64,000 nt of DNA, from the NCBI GenBank assembly GCA_964500445.1, contig CAZCOG010000032.1, forward strand, positions 11,022 to 75,021, in the 5' to 3' direction. A program made the translations under genes and the position numbers. Positions 43,805 through 52,153 of the stretch are shown piece after piece. The notes below the pieces were generated by a model. That model had not been told where the DNA came from and did not search any database. It saw only the letters and a list, made by a program, of their open reading frames with translations. Source of the DNA: Persicitalea sp964500445 (GTDB lineage Bacteria; Bacteroidota; Bacteroidia; Cytophagales; Spirosomataceae). The first letter of the stretch is position 1. Each line of letters starts with the position of its first letter.

Positions 43805-45109
43805 CTAAATTGAGTTTCCCGGCTCGGCATTTTGAGCGGCCAGCATTTCGGCTTTTGCCTGATTAACATCCATGGCTTCCATGCGACCGATAATGCTGTC
43901 TTTTCTAGCAAGAAAAAGAGCCTGGAATTCTTCCCGCACGGGCTCGGCCAGGGGTAGTTTTACTTTTAAGGCATCTACCTGCCGGCCGTTCTTCCAGAAG
44001 CGGTAGCAAAGGTGAGGTCCGGTGGAAAGTCCCGTACTGCCCACATAGCCAATGGTTTGCCCCATCGTGACCCGAACGCCACGTCTGATACCTTTGGCAA
44101 ATTTCGACATGTGCAGGTACTGCGTAGTGTAAGTCTTGTCGTGGCGAATTTTAACGTAGTTGCCATTGCCCCGCGTCCGGGTTGCTTCTACTACCACACC
44201 ATCGCCTACGGTACGGATGGGCGTGCCGCGCCGGGCGGCGAAGTCGGTGCCAAGATGCGGCTTGTACCGCCGCTGCACGGGATGAAAACGCCGTTTATTG
44301 TAGCGCGAACTGATGCGGCTAAACTCGACTGGCTCTTTTAAAAAAGCCTTCTTGAAACTCTTACCTTCCTGATCAAAGTAGCTGACGCCTTTGCCCTGAT
44401 CCAGCGCGATGGCGTAGAGTGGCTTGCCCTGATGCATGATGTAAGCGCCTTTCAACGCACCATCGCCGATGACTTTACCATCGATTTGTTTGGACTCGAA
44501 AATGAGTTTAAAGGTATCTCCCGGCTGAACGTGATTCAGGTTGAGTCGCCAGGCGTAGATATCGGCCAGTTGGTCTACCAGTCGGGCCGATCCACCCGCG
44601 TCCAGGATTGATTTATAAAGAGAGCCGCGGATTTCGCCGACCAGTTCGCGTTCGACGATATCTACCTTTCGCTGGCAAAGGGTCACACACAGGCTATCCC
44701 GCAGATCGTAAATGACATACTGCGTCGCGTTGGGTTCATAGATAAAGTACTGCGCCGTACGGGAAGTATCCCGACTGTACAATAGTGTATAGGGGCGCTT
44801 GGCCCGCATCTTCCTGAGGGAGTACACGGCCTGGGCTTTTTGGGACAGCGCATGGACTTGCGTCAGGCCAAAGTTATAATCGCCAAGTAGAGTTGAAATG
44901 GTTTCGCCCGGCTCGACTATGCCTTTTCTGATTTCCAGCGAATCGGTGGCTATGCCAAACAATACCAGGGCTGGCGGAGCTTTCTCGGTCTTGGAAACTT
45001 CGGTTTTTGGGGTGATAAATAGGCCGCTAGAATCAAAAAGCAAAGCTTGGGCGGCGGCAAAAAGGAGGAGGGAAACTACGGCTGCGAAAAGAATCAGTCG
45101 TCTGGTCAT
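43805..45109 (-). CDS. M23 family peptidoglycan metallopeptidase, variant zinc motif
   Basis: 434 residues from the ATG at 45109 (the open frame to 45148 is a poor leader). One membrane helix, a LysM/OapA-like segment (VEPGETISTLLGDYN), and a C-terminal LytM domain: HLGTDFAARRGTPI (H-x-x-x-D), TTQYLHMSK, and STGLSTGPHLCYRFWK. The last motif is normally H-x-H and here is H-L-C, so the zinc-binding His is Cys. Cleaves or regulates cell-wall crosslinks in the periplasm. A promoter-like box is at 45159-45184. Confidence 0.88.
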   Translation of the reverse strand: MTRRLILFAAVVSLLLFAAAQALLFDSSGLFITPKTEVSKTEKAPPALVLFGIATDSLEIRKGIVEPGETISTLLGDYNFGLTQVHALSQKAQAVYSLRKMRAKRPYTLLYSRDTSRTAQYFIYEPNATQYVIYDLRDSLCVTLCQRKVDIVERELVGEIRGSLYKSILDAGGSARLVDQLADIYAWRLNLNHVQPGDTFKLIFESKQIDGKVIGDGALKGAYIMHQGKPLYAIALDQGKGVSYFDQEGKSFKKAFLKEPVEFSRISSRYNKRRFHPVQRRYKPHLGTDFAARRGTPIRTVGDGVVVEATRTRGNGNYVKIRHDKTYTTQYLHMSKFAKGIRRGVRVTMGQTIGYVGSTGLSTGPHLCYRFWKNGRQVDALKVKLPLAEPVREEFQALFLARKDSIIGRMEAMDVNQAKAEMLAAQNAEPGNSI

Positions 45110-45686
45110 CAGCAACAAAGAAAGTTTTAGGAGTTCGTTGAATTGCACTTACAACGGTCAAAACTAGGGTATTGCTATGCCAAAAAAAAATAAAATTTTG
45201 GGCAATAATCTGACAGTAAATCAGTTGGGTGATGCTTTTTTGAAAAGCTTATTAGCATAAAAAGTAGCCATTATTTGCTAAATGAACGCAAACCGGTCGT
45301 CGTTACCGTAGGAAAGTCCGCTGGAATGGAGAATGGTTACTTTTTCGGTAGCCGCTCACCGTGCGCCTCTCGAACTAGTGATAAAACCCACATCCTAAAC
45401 AAAATAATCACCTGTAAATTCATCGTCTTTCAGGTATAGCATCATCGCTGAACCTTTCCGGTTTCTTTTAGGTACTTTTTTATCAAGTACTTCACTCAGG
45501 CCACAGATTGTGGATATTCTGTCCATCTACAATCGGCGTATGAGTCATTTTGCCAGGCTTTTAAGCGGAGGGAGATCACCGGATAAACAAAACAAGCATG
45601 ATGATCGGCAGATATTTTCTGATCGATTTGTCTGTATCTTCTGCGGGAGAAAGACAAAATGGAGTGTAAAATATTATAGAATGGAT
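45110..45686. other. Intergenic region between the M23 peptidase and the outer-membrane protein
   Basis: 577 bases. It contains the M23 promoter candidate near 45159-45184 and a few short frames that do not look like proteins. I see no RNA gene or strong hairpin here. Confidence 0.4.
45159..45184 (-). promoter_or_regulatory. Possible promoter of the M23 peptidase gene
   Basis: On the minus strand TTTG (45184-45181), 14 bases, then TAGTTTTG (45166-45159), which matches TAnnTTTG exactly. The spacer is shorter than the usual 17-23, so the true -33 box may differ. It is 49 bases from the ATG. Confidence 0.35.
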
Positions 45687-46439
45687 CTAAAAACGGTAAG
45701 TCGCCCCAAGGGCTGCGTAGTTGATCCAGGTAAAATTGTAAACAGAACTCACATCCGCACCGCCTTCTACTACCCGGTAGCCCGCGCGCAAGCCAAACTT
45801 TGGCCCGAGATCGTATCCCAAGCCCAGAAAGACATCTTCGGCACGACCCGGTCCGGCCCCAGCCAGCGCATCGGCTTCCAGCATTACTCGCCAGCGATTG
45901 CTCAGACGATACAGAGAAAATACATTGAGCAGCGGCACAAAGCCAATATTACTGAAATGAGTATCCTGGGAATCAGAAATTAGCTGCACGTCAGCGTCCC
46001 GGATTTTGGCCGTAAATCCTATCCCCAACCGAAAACGCGCGCTCCTTACGATGGCGTAGCGGTACGTTAGTCGGTACGAGTTAAATTGGTAGTTGGCGGT
46101 AATATCTTCATTAGGCGCATAAGCCAGACCGTTGAAATTAACTACCTGCTCGAACTGTCCCTTATATGTAGCAGTCAGCGGGGCGTAGAGCGCCGTGATG
46201 GTGTGGCGATCATTGAAGGTGACGCCTAACCTGACCCGGTTATAGGCGAGGGGTTGTACTTTGAAGTTACTGCCACCCAAGTCAAACTGCGTGCCGCCCG
46301 CGTTGGGGATGCTGATTTTATTGTACGGTGTCCCTAATACGAGACCCGATTCCAGATCCATCCAGAATTGTGCCTGAACGACGCTGGTAGCGAAAATGAA
46401 GGAGAATAGAAAAATAAAGACGGTTTTCACAAAGCGCAT
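45687..46439 (-). CDS. Outer-membrane beta-barrel protein, hypothetical
   Basis: 250 residues with signal peptide (FVKTVFIFLFSFIFATSVVQAQ). The remainder alternates strands: FWMDLESGLVLGTPYNKI, RVRLGVTFNDRHTITALY, YRLTYRYAIVRSARFRLGIGF, YNFTWINYAALGATYRF. No characteristic domain otherwise. It is the last gene of a leftward series, 64 bases after the NmrA-like gene. Confidence 0.72.
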   Translation of the reverse strand: MRFVKTVFIFLFSFIFATSVVQAQFWMDLESGLVLGTPYNKISIPNAGGTQFDLGGSNFKVQPLAYNRVRLGVTFNDRHTITALYAPLTATYKGQFEQVVNFNGLAYAPNEDITANYQFNSYRLTYRYAIVRSARFRLGIGFTAKIRDADVQLISDSQDTHFSNIGFVPLLNVFSLYRLSNRWRVMLEADALAGAGPGRAEDVFLGLGYDLGPKFGLRAGYRVVEGGADVSSVYNFTWINYAALGATYRF

Positions 46440-46503
46440 AGAAAAACTGGTAAATCTTGATTAGGTCTCTTTCCTTAAAAAAGCAGACCAGGCAACAGGT
46501 CAT

Positions 46504-47415
46504 TCATTTCTTTCTTTTTTCAATCACCTCCCTCACGGTCGTGAACCGGATTTCGGGATAGCGATCGTTATCGAGTGGGTCAAGTTTGGCCCGGCCACTG
46601 AGCATGTTGCGCAAATATTGCATCCCCTGCCAGGGCGGAAACACTTCATTTTTGGCGGGCATGAGCGTACGCGTGACTTTGATCATGGAGTCGAGCATAC
46701 CTAATCCGCCGACGCGCAACAACTTGAATTCTTTTCCAGTGGCCAGACTGGCCGCTTCCCGCAATCCCCGGGCTGAAAGCGTGTCACCGGCAATGCGTAA
46801 GTCGCGCGGCGTGTGGTCGTCGAGGGCTGCGGCCGCGGTAAATTCGGCGGTATCGGCGATGGTCGTGAAGTCCAGCGGCTGGTCGGCATCACCCCAGTAC
46901 ACAATGCGTTTGAGCGGGAAAAGTATGAGCGGTGCCTCACCGATCAACAAATCAGCAAACATGCCGTTGAGAATGGAAGTCGGGGCGATGGGGGCCGCAT
47001 CGAGCCGCTCCCGAAACTCCCGGCGCAGATCAAGGTTGCGGTTGGTACCTGCGGGGGTCCTGGTAAAATCAATGGAAAAATCGGAAGGAATAAATCGCGG
47101 AATATCCGCTGCGACTGCCGCCGTGAGCAAAAGAGTCTGCACGTCGACGATCACTTTTTGAAGACCCGATAAAGCCGAAACCAGGCAGGAAGCTCCCCGC
47201 AGGGCCGAAATCAGTTCAGTGATATTTTCGAAATCCACTTTTTCGACAACTACCCCCGCATTTCTCAAATGCACAACCGCATCGAGATCGCTGCTGTACC
47301 GCACTATTGCCTTCACGTTGGCTCCCCGCCTGACCAAAGCCCGGGCGATGCGGCCTCCCAAATCTCCGGTGGCTCCGGCAACGATGATAGTTTTCTGATT
47401 GGAGCTGGTGGTCAT
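46504..47415 (-). CDS. NmrA-like NAD(P)-binding oxidoreductase
   Basis: 303 residues. Rossmann motif AGATGDLGGRIARALVRRGANVKAIVR near the start (GxxGxxG), then PSDFSIDFTRT and a C-terminal part with GKEFKLLRVG, as in isoflavone reductase and aromatic alcohol reductase relatives. Cytoplasmic. Lies 21 bases downstream of the ATP-grasp gene on the same strand and probably belongs to that operon; substrate unknown. Confidence 0.85.
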   Translation of the reverse strand: MTTSSNQKTIIVAGATGDLGGRIARALVRRGANVKAIVRYSSDLDAVVHLRNAGVVVEKVDFENITELISALRGASCLVSALSGLQKVIVDVQTLLLTAAVAADIPRFIPSDFSIDFTRTPAGTNRNLDLRREFRERLDAAPIAPTSILNGMFADLLIGEAPLILFPLKRIVYWGDADQPLDFTTIADTAEFTAAAALDDHTPRDLRIAGDTLSARGLREAASLATGKEFKLLRVGGLGMLDSMIKVTRTLMPAKNEVFPPWQGMQYLRNMLSGRAKLDPLDNDRYPEIRFTTVREVIEKRKK

Positions 47416-47436
47416 ATAAAGTGATCCCGAAGGGAT

Positions 47437-48477
47437 TTATAAAGTGGCTAATTGGCTATTGAAAAGACTCTTAGAATATATATCCCGATAATGTACTTTT
47501 CTCTCTATCGATTTTACGACCTCCGTCGAAAAATCGACTCCATACATTTGGCTCATCACATTAAGCCCACCAGGACTAAAAACGTTGATTTCCATTAGTT
47601 TATCGCCCACAATATCGATTCCTACCAGAAACATGCCATCCTGCACCAGTTTTGGACGTACAATCTCCGCCAATTCGCGAATTTGGTCCGTCATCTCAGC
47701 CTTCTGTGTGCTGCCTCCAGCACTGATGTTGCTCCTGATATCGCCTTTGGCAGTGACTCTTTTCATCATAGCGTACTTGCCATCGGCCTGTAACGGCTCA
47801 CCGTTCATTAAGAAAAGACGGGTATCGCCTCCTTTTGCTTCCTTTAAATATTCCTGGGCTATTACATAGCCATCCCTGCAGATAGCGTCAATGGTCTGAG
47901 TAAGATTTTTCTCGTTCGACTTATCCATCAAAAACACATTTTGACCTCCCGAACCCTGCAAGGGCTTCAAAATCATCCGTTGCTTCTGCTGTTTGAAAAA
48001 ATCCTGTATCTCTTTTTTATCCCTGGAAATGATGGTTTTAGGACGCAAAACCTCCGGGAAATGCTGAAAATACATTTTGTTGACGGCGCTCGCCAACGAG
48101 CTCGGATGGTTAATCACCAATACTTTGTCATCCACCGCTATACCTCCAAAAATAAATGCCGCGTTTTGGGCCCAGTCGCGTTTGTTTATTTCATCTGAGG
48201 GGTCGTTCCGCAGAAAGAGGACGTCCAGATTTTCGGAGCCAATTCTGGTAAATTCCTGTTGCTGAACCGCTTCGAAATATTCTTCCTGGGTTTTGAATTC
48301 GCCCTCATCGATCGTTTTGCAGCGCGCCGTAAAATGTCCGCCGGCACCATAAGCCAGCTCTCCTATACCGATGAAATAAACCTCATGGTCGCGTTTGTAG
48401 GCCGCAAAACCCAAACCGGGAGTGGTATAATTGGGCTTTTCTGTGTTATGGTCGTTGATTACAAAGGCTATTTTCAT
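47437..48477 (-). CDS. Glutathione-synthase-like ATP-grasp ligase
   Basis: 346 residues. ATP-grasp signatures: FVINDHNTEKPNYTT at the start, MILKPLQGSGGQNVFLM (phosphate loop), VIAQEYLKEAKGGDTRLFLM, and the metal-binding GIDIVGDKLMEINVFSPGGLN. It resembles prokaryotic glutathione synthetase GshB, but no gamma-glutamylcysteine ligase is seen nearby, so the acceptor could be something other than a glutathione precursor. It follows the QEGLA protein gene by 96 bases on the same strand. Confidence 0.86.
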   Translation of the reverse strand: MKIAFVINDHNTEKPNYTTPGLGFAAYKRDHEVYFIGIGELAYGAGGHFTARCKTIDEGEFKTQEEYFEAVQQQEFTRIGSENLDVLFLRNDPSDEINKRDWAQNAAFIFGGIAVDDKVLVINHPSSLASAVNKMYFQHFPEVLRPKTIISRDKKEIQDFFKQQKQRMILKPLQGSGGQNVFLMDKSNEKNLTQTIDAICRDGYVIAQEYLKEAKGGDTRLFLMNGEPLQADGKYAMMKRVTAKGDIRSNISAGGSTQKAEMTDQIRELAEIVRPKLVQDGMFLVGIDIVGDKLMEINVFSPGGLNVMSQMYGVDFSTEVVKSIERKVHYRDIYSKSLFNSQLATL

Positions 48478-48573
48478 TGTTTAGGTTGTTGAATTGTGGT
48501 ATGAATTTATGTAAAATAGGGGGTAGTTATTCGTCGGTTTAGAACTATTTATGATACTATTCTGAATGATCTA

Positions 48574-50400
48574 TTAATCTAGTAAATCAATGACTTCTAG
48601 TCCATTCCTTACTTTTTGCAAACGCTCCTTGACTGACTCCCTTTCCAAAAATCGGGGCGTAACCGGAGTACTAAGAATGTTACGATGTAATAACTCCTCG
48701 ACCAGACCAATATGTCCAATGTCGAATTTTCCGGCGTAGAGAATTTCCAGATTTCCGCCTTTTTCAAGGTACTTCATCACGTGAATAAGACCGGCCAGGT
48801 AGATCGCGTCTTTGGGTAATCCCCCCCCGCGATAGACGCGCATGGTAATATTATAAGCGGTTTTTTCGGGGAAATTATATTGCTCGACCAGAGTCCTGAA
48901 ATTCTCAATAAAACAGAGCCCATTGACCATAGCCTCCGTTGCCAACACCCGGCCTGCCAACATTCTCATCCGGTTGATAGTCAGACCATCGACGAGGTAC
49001 TCGGCCAAAACGGCAAGTCCTTCCTGTAAGCCATCGTAGCCCGCGAAGCCCGCATACATTTGTTTGAGCGGTTGACTTTTCCCGTTACAATACGTGACAA
49101 TGTGGGTGCCGATTTCGTGTTGGATCAATGCGTCGCGCCGCAGTTCACTGATGGAGAATTTGTCATTCAGCAGTAGTTTATTTTCCGAAACCAAAATGCC
49201 TGCTACATCTTCACGAATTTCCAATGACAGCTTTATTGCCGGAAACTTCCGCTGATAATAATGAATTTCCTCCTGGGCGTGTACCGCAAACTCAAGACAA
49301 TTCAATTGTGTAGAACCCTCAGAAATTTCCGGATCAGGGTATTTCTTCAATATTGCGTTGGCAACGTCAATAACATAACCCTCTGATTTTCCATAGACAC
49401 TTTGCCCAATAAATTTAAAATTATCAGTACCACGTTCTTCCAACATGGTTAGTTGTTTCTCTATTTCCAGCCGCTTCTCCCGCAGAATATATGAAATAGT
49501 GGGATCTTCTATTTTGTCCAGGCGGATATTAAAAAGCTTTCGTTTTGCCTTTTCAGTATCCAAAGGAATCAGGCGATAGATAAAGGAAGGCTCTTCTGTG
49601 AAACCGGATTTTTTGAATTTTTCCCACTCAGGAGCGCTGTTAACCGGAGTCGTATTCAGCAGAAAAGAAATGCCCCCGCTTATCTTGGCCAGCTTTCTGT
49701 CTGCTTGCAGAGAAAATGGGTCTACCTGTGTCTTTCCCAGCATCAGATAATGCTGAAATCGATTGGAAGTTTGTACACGTATGAACTCGAAAGCTGCTCT
49801 TTTTAACGTTTCGGAAAAAATGGTATTAAATTTTCGATAGAATAACGAATAGTACTCCTTACCCTCGGAGTTTTCGTACAAAGCAGGCACCGCTATGCCA
49901 ATGGACATGTGGCTGGATTCCTTTGCCGGTTCAATGGGCAATATTGGCTCAAATTCTTTGGATTGTTCATCTGAACAGCCGGAGATTTTGGTGGTAGTGT
50001 CAGGATATATCTTCCTGACTTTTTCAAAACCTTCTTTCAGGGAATTGACGGTCGATAAGGCTTTATCTTTAAAACAAAATATTTTAAAAATTGCCTTAGG
50101 TTTCCTGGGCACAGGCCACATTTCGAGGATTAAAAACGCATTGAGTTTTTTTGAAATGGCACTGGAAACTTCTTTCAGCAACAATGAAATGTCAACACTT
50201 TCGCTGACAATTAGATAGGAGGGCTGCGTCTTTAAAAGTCTGGCAAAGTAGACGTTCTTTTTTTTATATCGATAAATACATAGATAGGGCATTAACTTTT
50301 CAATATACATTTCTCCCTCATCGGGAAGTACTTCACTTACCGAGTGCTCTGCTGTCAGTCTTTCGCATATATTTTTTATCGTTGCCTGGTCGATCATCAA
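48574..50400 (-). CDS. QEGLA-motif protein (DUF1704, tyrosine/phenylalanine carboxypeptidase-like)
   Basis: 608 residues. The family core is clear: a zinc site IQHEIGTHIVTYCNG and the name-giving GYDGLQEGLAVLAEYLVDG, with RVYRGGG downstream. This family was first named for modulating flavohemoglobin expression and is related to the MATCAP tyrosine carboxypeptidases, so a zinc peptidase activity is plausible. The N-terminal ~200 residues have no domain I can name. The gene's start overlaps the stop of the amidohydrolase gene by four bases (ATGA), so the two are translationally coupled. AT-rich relative to neighbours to the left. Confidence 0.86.
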   Translation of the reverse strand: MMIDQATIKNICERLTAEHSVSEVLPDEGEMYIEKLMPYLCIYRYKKKNVYFARLLKTQPSYLIVSESVDISLLLKEVSSAISKKLNAFLILEMWPVPRKPKAIFKIFCFKDKALSTVNSLKEGFEKVRKIYPDTTTKISGCSDEQSKEFEPILPIEPAKESSHMSIGIAVPALYENSEGKEYYSLFYRKFNTIFSETLKRAAFEFIRVQTSNRFQHYLMLGKTQVDPFSLQADRKLAKISGGISFLLNTTPVNSAPEWEKFKKSGFTEEPSFIYRLIPLDTEKAKRKLFNIRLDKIEDPTISYILREKRLEIEKQLTMLEERGTDNFKFIGQSVYGKSEGYVIDVANAILKKYPDPEISEGSTQLNCLEFAVHAQEEIHYYQRKFPAIKLSLEIREDVAGILVSENKLLLNDKFSISELRRDALIQHEIGTHIVTYCNGKSQPLKQMYAGFAGYDGLQEGLAVLAEYLVDGLTINRMRMLAGRVLATEAMVNGLCFIENFRTLVEQYNFPEKTAYNITMRVYRGGGLPKDAIYLAGLIHVMKYLEKGGNLEILYAGKFDIGHIGLVEELLHRNILSTPVTPRFLERESVKERLQKVRNGLEVIDLLD

Positions 50401-51257
50401 AACTTTTCTAAAAACTCTTTTACTTGTGAAGGGATAAGCACTTTTAAATGGTCTTCGACAGAGCGCACTACTTCCGGATAAATAATTCCGGTTTCTTCAT
50501 CACAGTAAATCTTGGCAATTTCCGTAGCCAGTACCAAAGTATCGTTGAAGTTTTCGGTAATATATTTCAGTAAATAACCATTACCCTGGAAGGTGTCGTT
50601 AATTCCAGACGAAGACTCAATGCCGTTGGGCAAGCTCATACTACCTAGTTTTTGGCTCCACGACGTCACCGATTCTCCGTAGCGATCGTTGTCTATGTTG
50701 GTCGTTCCCAGATTCCAGGTAGGAACCGCACGATCCCATCGTTTCCAATTGTAACTGTGCATATCGAAAACAATGGCCTTTCCGTATTTTTTTTCAATCT
50801 GGCCGACAAGAGCATCGATTACATCGTAAAAAGCCCGGTGCTTATCCAGGCTGAGGCTTCGCTCTTCCTCTGATAATGGATTTTCCCATAGCTTTTCTCC
50901 CCAGGCATCGTCGTAGATGGCTTTGTCCGGTTCACGGTTTAAGTCATACTCGAATCGGCTGTCCAGACCCGCGATGACGATAGGGTGGGATTGTACCATT
51001 GCTCTGGTACAGGGATCTTCTTCATACCATCGTTGGTACTCTGTGCGCAGGCAATTTTCCCACAGAGATTTTCTGAACTGATGGCCGTCGTGCACAGCTG
51101 TGCATAGGTAAGGAACGTATTCCTCAATTTTGACCACGAAGGAGTAATCGTCCGAAACCGCTTCAAAAGGGGTTTCATTTTTAATTCTCTGGATAATTTC
51201 TGGTGGGGAAAGCCTTTGCATTTTTGCTGCAATTGTGATTGTTCCGGTGGTGCTCAA
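50397..51257 (-). CDS. N-formylglutamate amidohydrolase family
   Basis: 286 residues. Family motifs: HDGHQFRKSLW near the start, PIVIAGLDSRFEYDLNRE, AIVFDMHSYNWKRWDR (metal/catalytic), and GNGYLLKYITENFND. In the histidine pathway HutG-type enzymes make glutamate from N-formylglutamate, but no hut genes are here and this family also includes N-formyl or N-acyl glutamate peptidases. It is first in a leftward operon with QEGLA and ATP-grasp genes and overlaps the next gene by four bases. Start ATG at 51257. Confidence 0.87.
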   Translation of the reverse strand: MSTTGTITIAAKMQRLSPPEIIQRIKNETPFEAVSDDYSFVVKIEEYVPYLCTAVHDGHQFRKSLWENCLRTEYQRWYEEDPCTRAMVQSHPIVIAGLDSRFEYDLNREPDKAIYDDAWGEKLWENPLSEEERSLSLDKHRAFYDVIDALVGQIEKKYGKAIVFDMHSYNWKRWDRAVPTWNLGTTNIDNDRYGESVTSWSQKLGSMSLPNGIESSSGINDTFQGNGYLLKYITENFNDTLVLATEIAKIYCDEETGIIYPEVVRSVEDHLKVLIPSQVKEFLEKF

Positions 51258-51482
51258 AAATTGGGATGGCGTCGAACGCTTTTGTTTCGACGTTCCATAC
51301 GGCTAAAAAGATCATGCCTTCCGGAATATCTGCTTTCAGTTGGTGGCTCGTGTAACCACGGTCGAAATGAGTTATAATTAAAGGTCTGCGTTGTAAGTTT
51401 GGGAGGCTTGATGCGTACGCAGGGATTGGCACATTGGCGAGAATATCCCTTGTATAGAGGAGTGTCTACTCCCTTGGTTTTG

Positions 51483-51950
51483 TCATTTATTGTAAAAGAC
51501 TTTTTCGCTCCATTTTAGCGAATCCGGAAATGGAAGACTGTACTTGGCAAAATCGGACCTGAACATCAACAGACGATGTTTAGACGGATCTTCTGAGGAA
51601 AGAATAACGGGAAATTGTCTTCCCTTTACTACTCTCCATTTATCGTTCGTGAAACTGACAAAGTATCGCTGGTATTTGTAATCTTGATATTCTTCAAAAA
51701 CTTGGTTTTGGTAAGGATACTGGTAATGAAATCTTATATAGGTCGTTGGGGGTCTAGACTTTCTTATTTTTTTGATATCAACTATTGTGGCCGGTACAAA
51801 TACTTGATTTTTAATTATTTGTTCTTTAATGCGTGCACTCCTGATACTCATGTAAAGGGGAGGTAAAGCAATCAATACTAGCCCCCAGATCGCAAAAAAT
51901 AGCGCCCACTCAAATCTCGTTTTCGATTCTTTGGGAACACCTTCCATCAT
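51483..51950 (-). CDS. DUF3592-like membrane protein
   Basis: 155 residues. One N-terminal membrane helix (WALFFAIWGLVLIALPPLY) and a soluble part with the DUF3592-like pattern VPATIVDIKKIRKSRPPTTYIRFHYQY and PVILSSEDPSKHR. AT-rich and lower in GTAC words than the neighbours. Function unknown. Alone, with about 220 empty bases to the operon on the left. Confidence 0.6.
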   Translation of the reverse strand: MMEGVPKESKTRFEWALFFAIWGLVLIALPPLYMSIRSARIKEQIIKNQVFVPATIVDIKKIRKSRPPTTYIRFHYQYPYQNQVFEEYQDYKYQRYFVSFTNDKWRVVKGRQFPVILSSEDPSKHRLLMFRSDFAKYSLPFPDSLKWSEKVFYNK

Positions 51951-52153
51951 CTTCTTTACAATTTTTATTGAACAAGAATCTAATAAGTAAAATTATTAGG
52001 ACTTATCCTCGGTCAAACCCTGCCGTTGCTTCCCATGGAGTTGGCAACGCGGTCCATTAAGAGCGCAATCATTGTACGCGGCTCAGGTTGTGGGTGCGAA
52101 GCCATAGAGTCTAAATTGAAAATATGGAAGAGTTGTAATCTAGACTCCATCGC

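Noticed and set aside
45510..45983. 157-codon rightward frame in the gap after the outer-membrane protein
   Set aside because: Most of it is antisense to the outer-membrane protein and the unique part resembles nothing.
51181..51432. 83-codon leftward frame upstream of the amidohydrolase with HFDRGYTSHQL
   Set aside because: HFDRG looked at first like a transposase DDE motif, but no other IS feature follows and it overlaps the amidohydrolase start in another frame.
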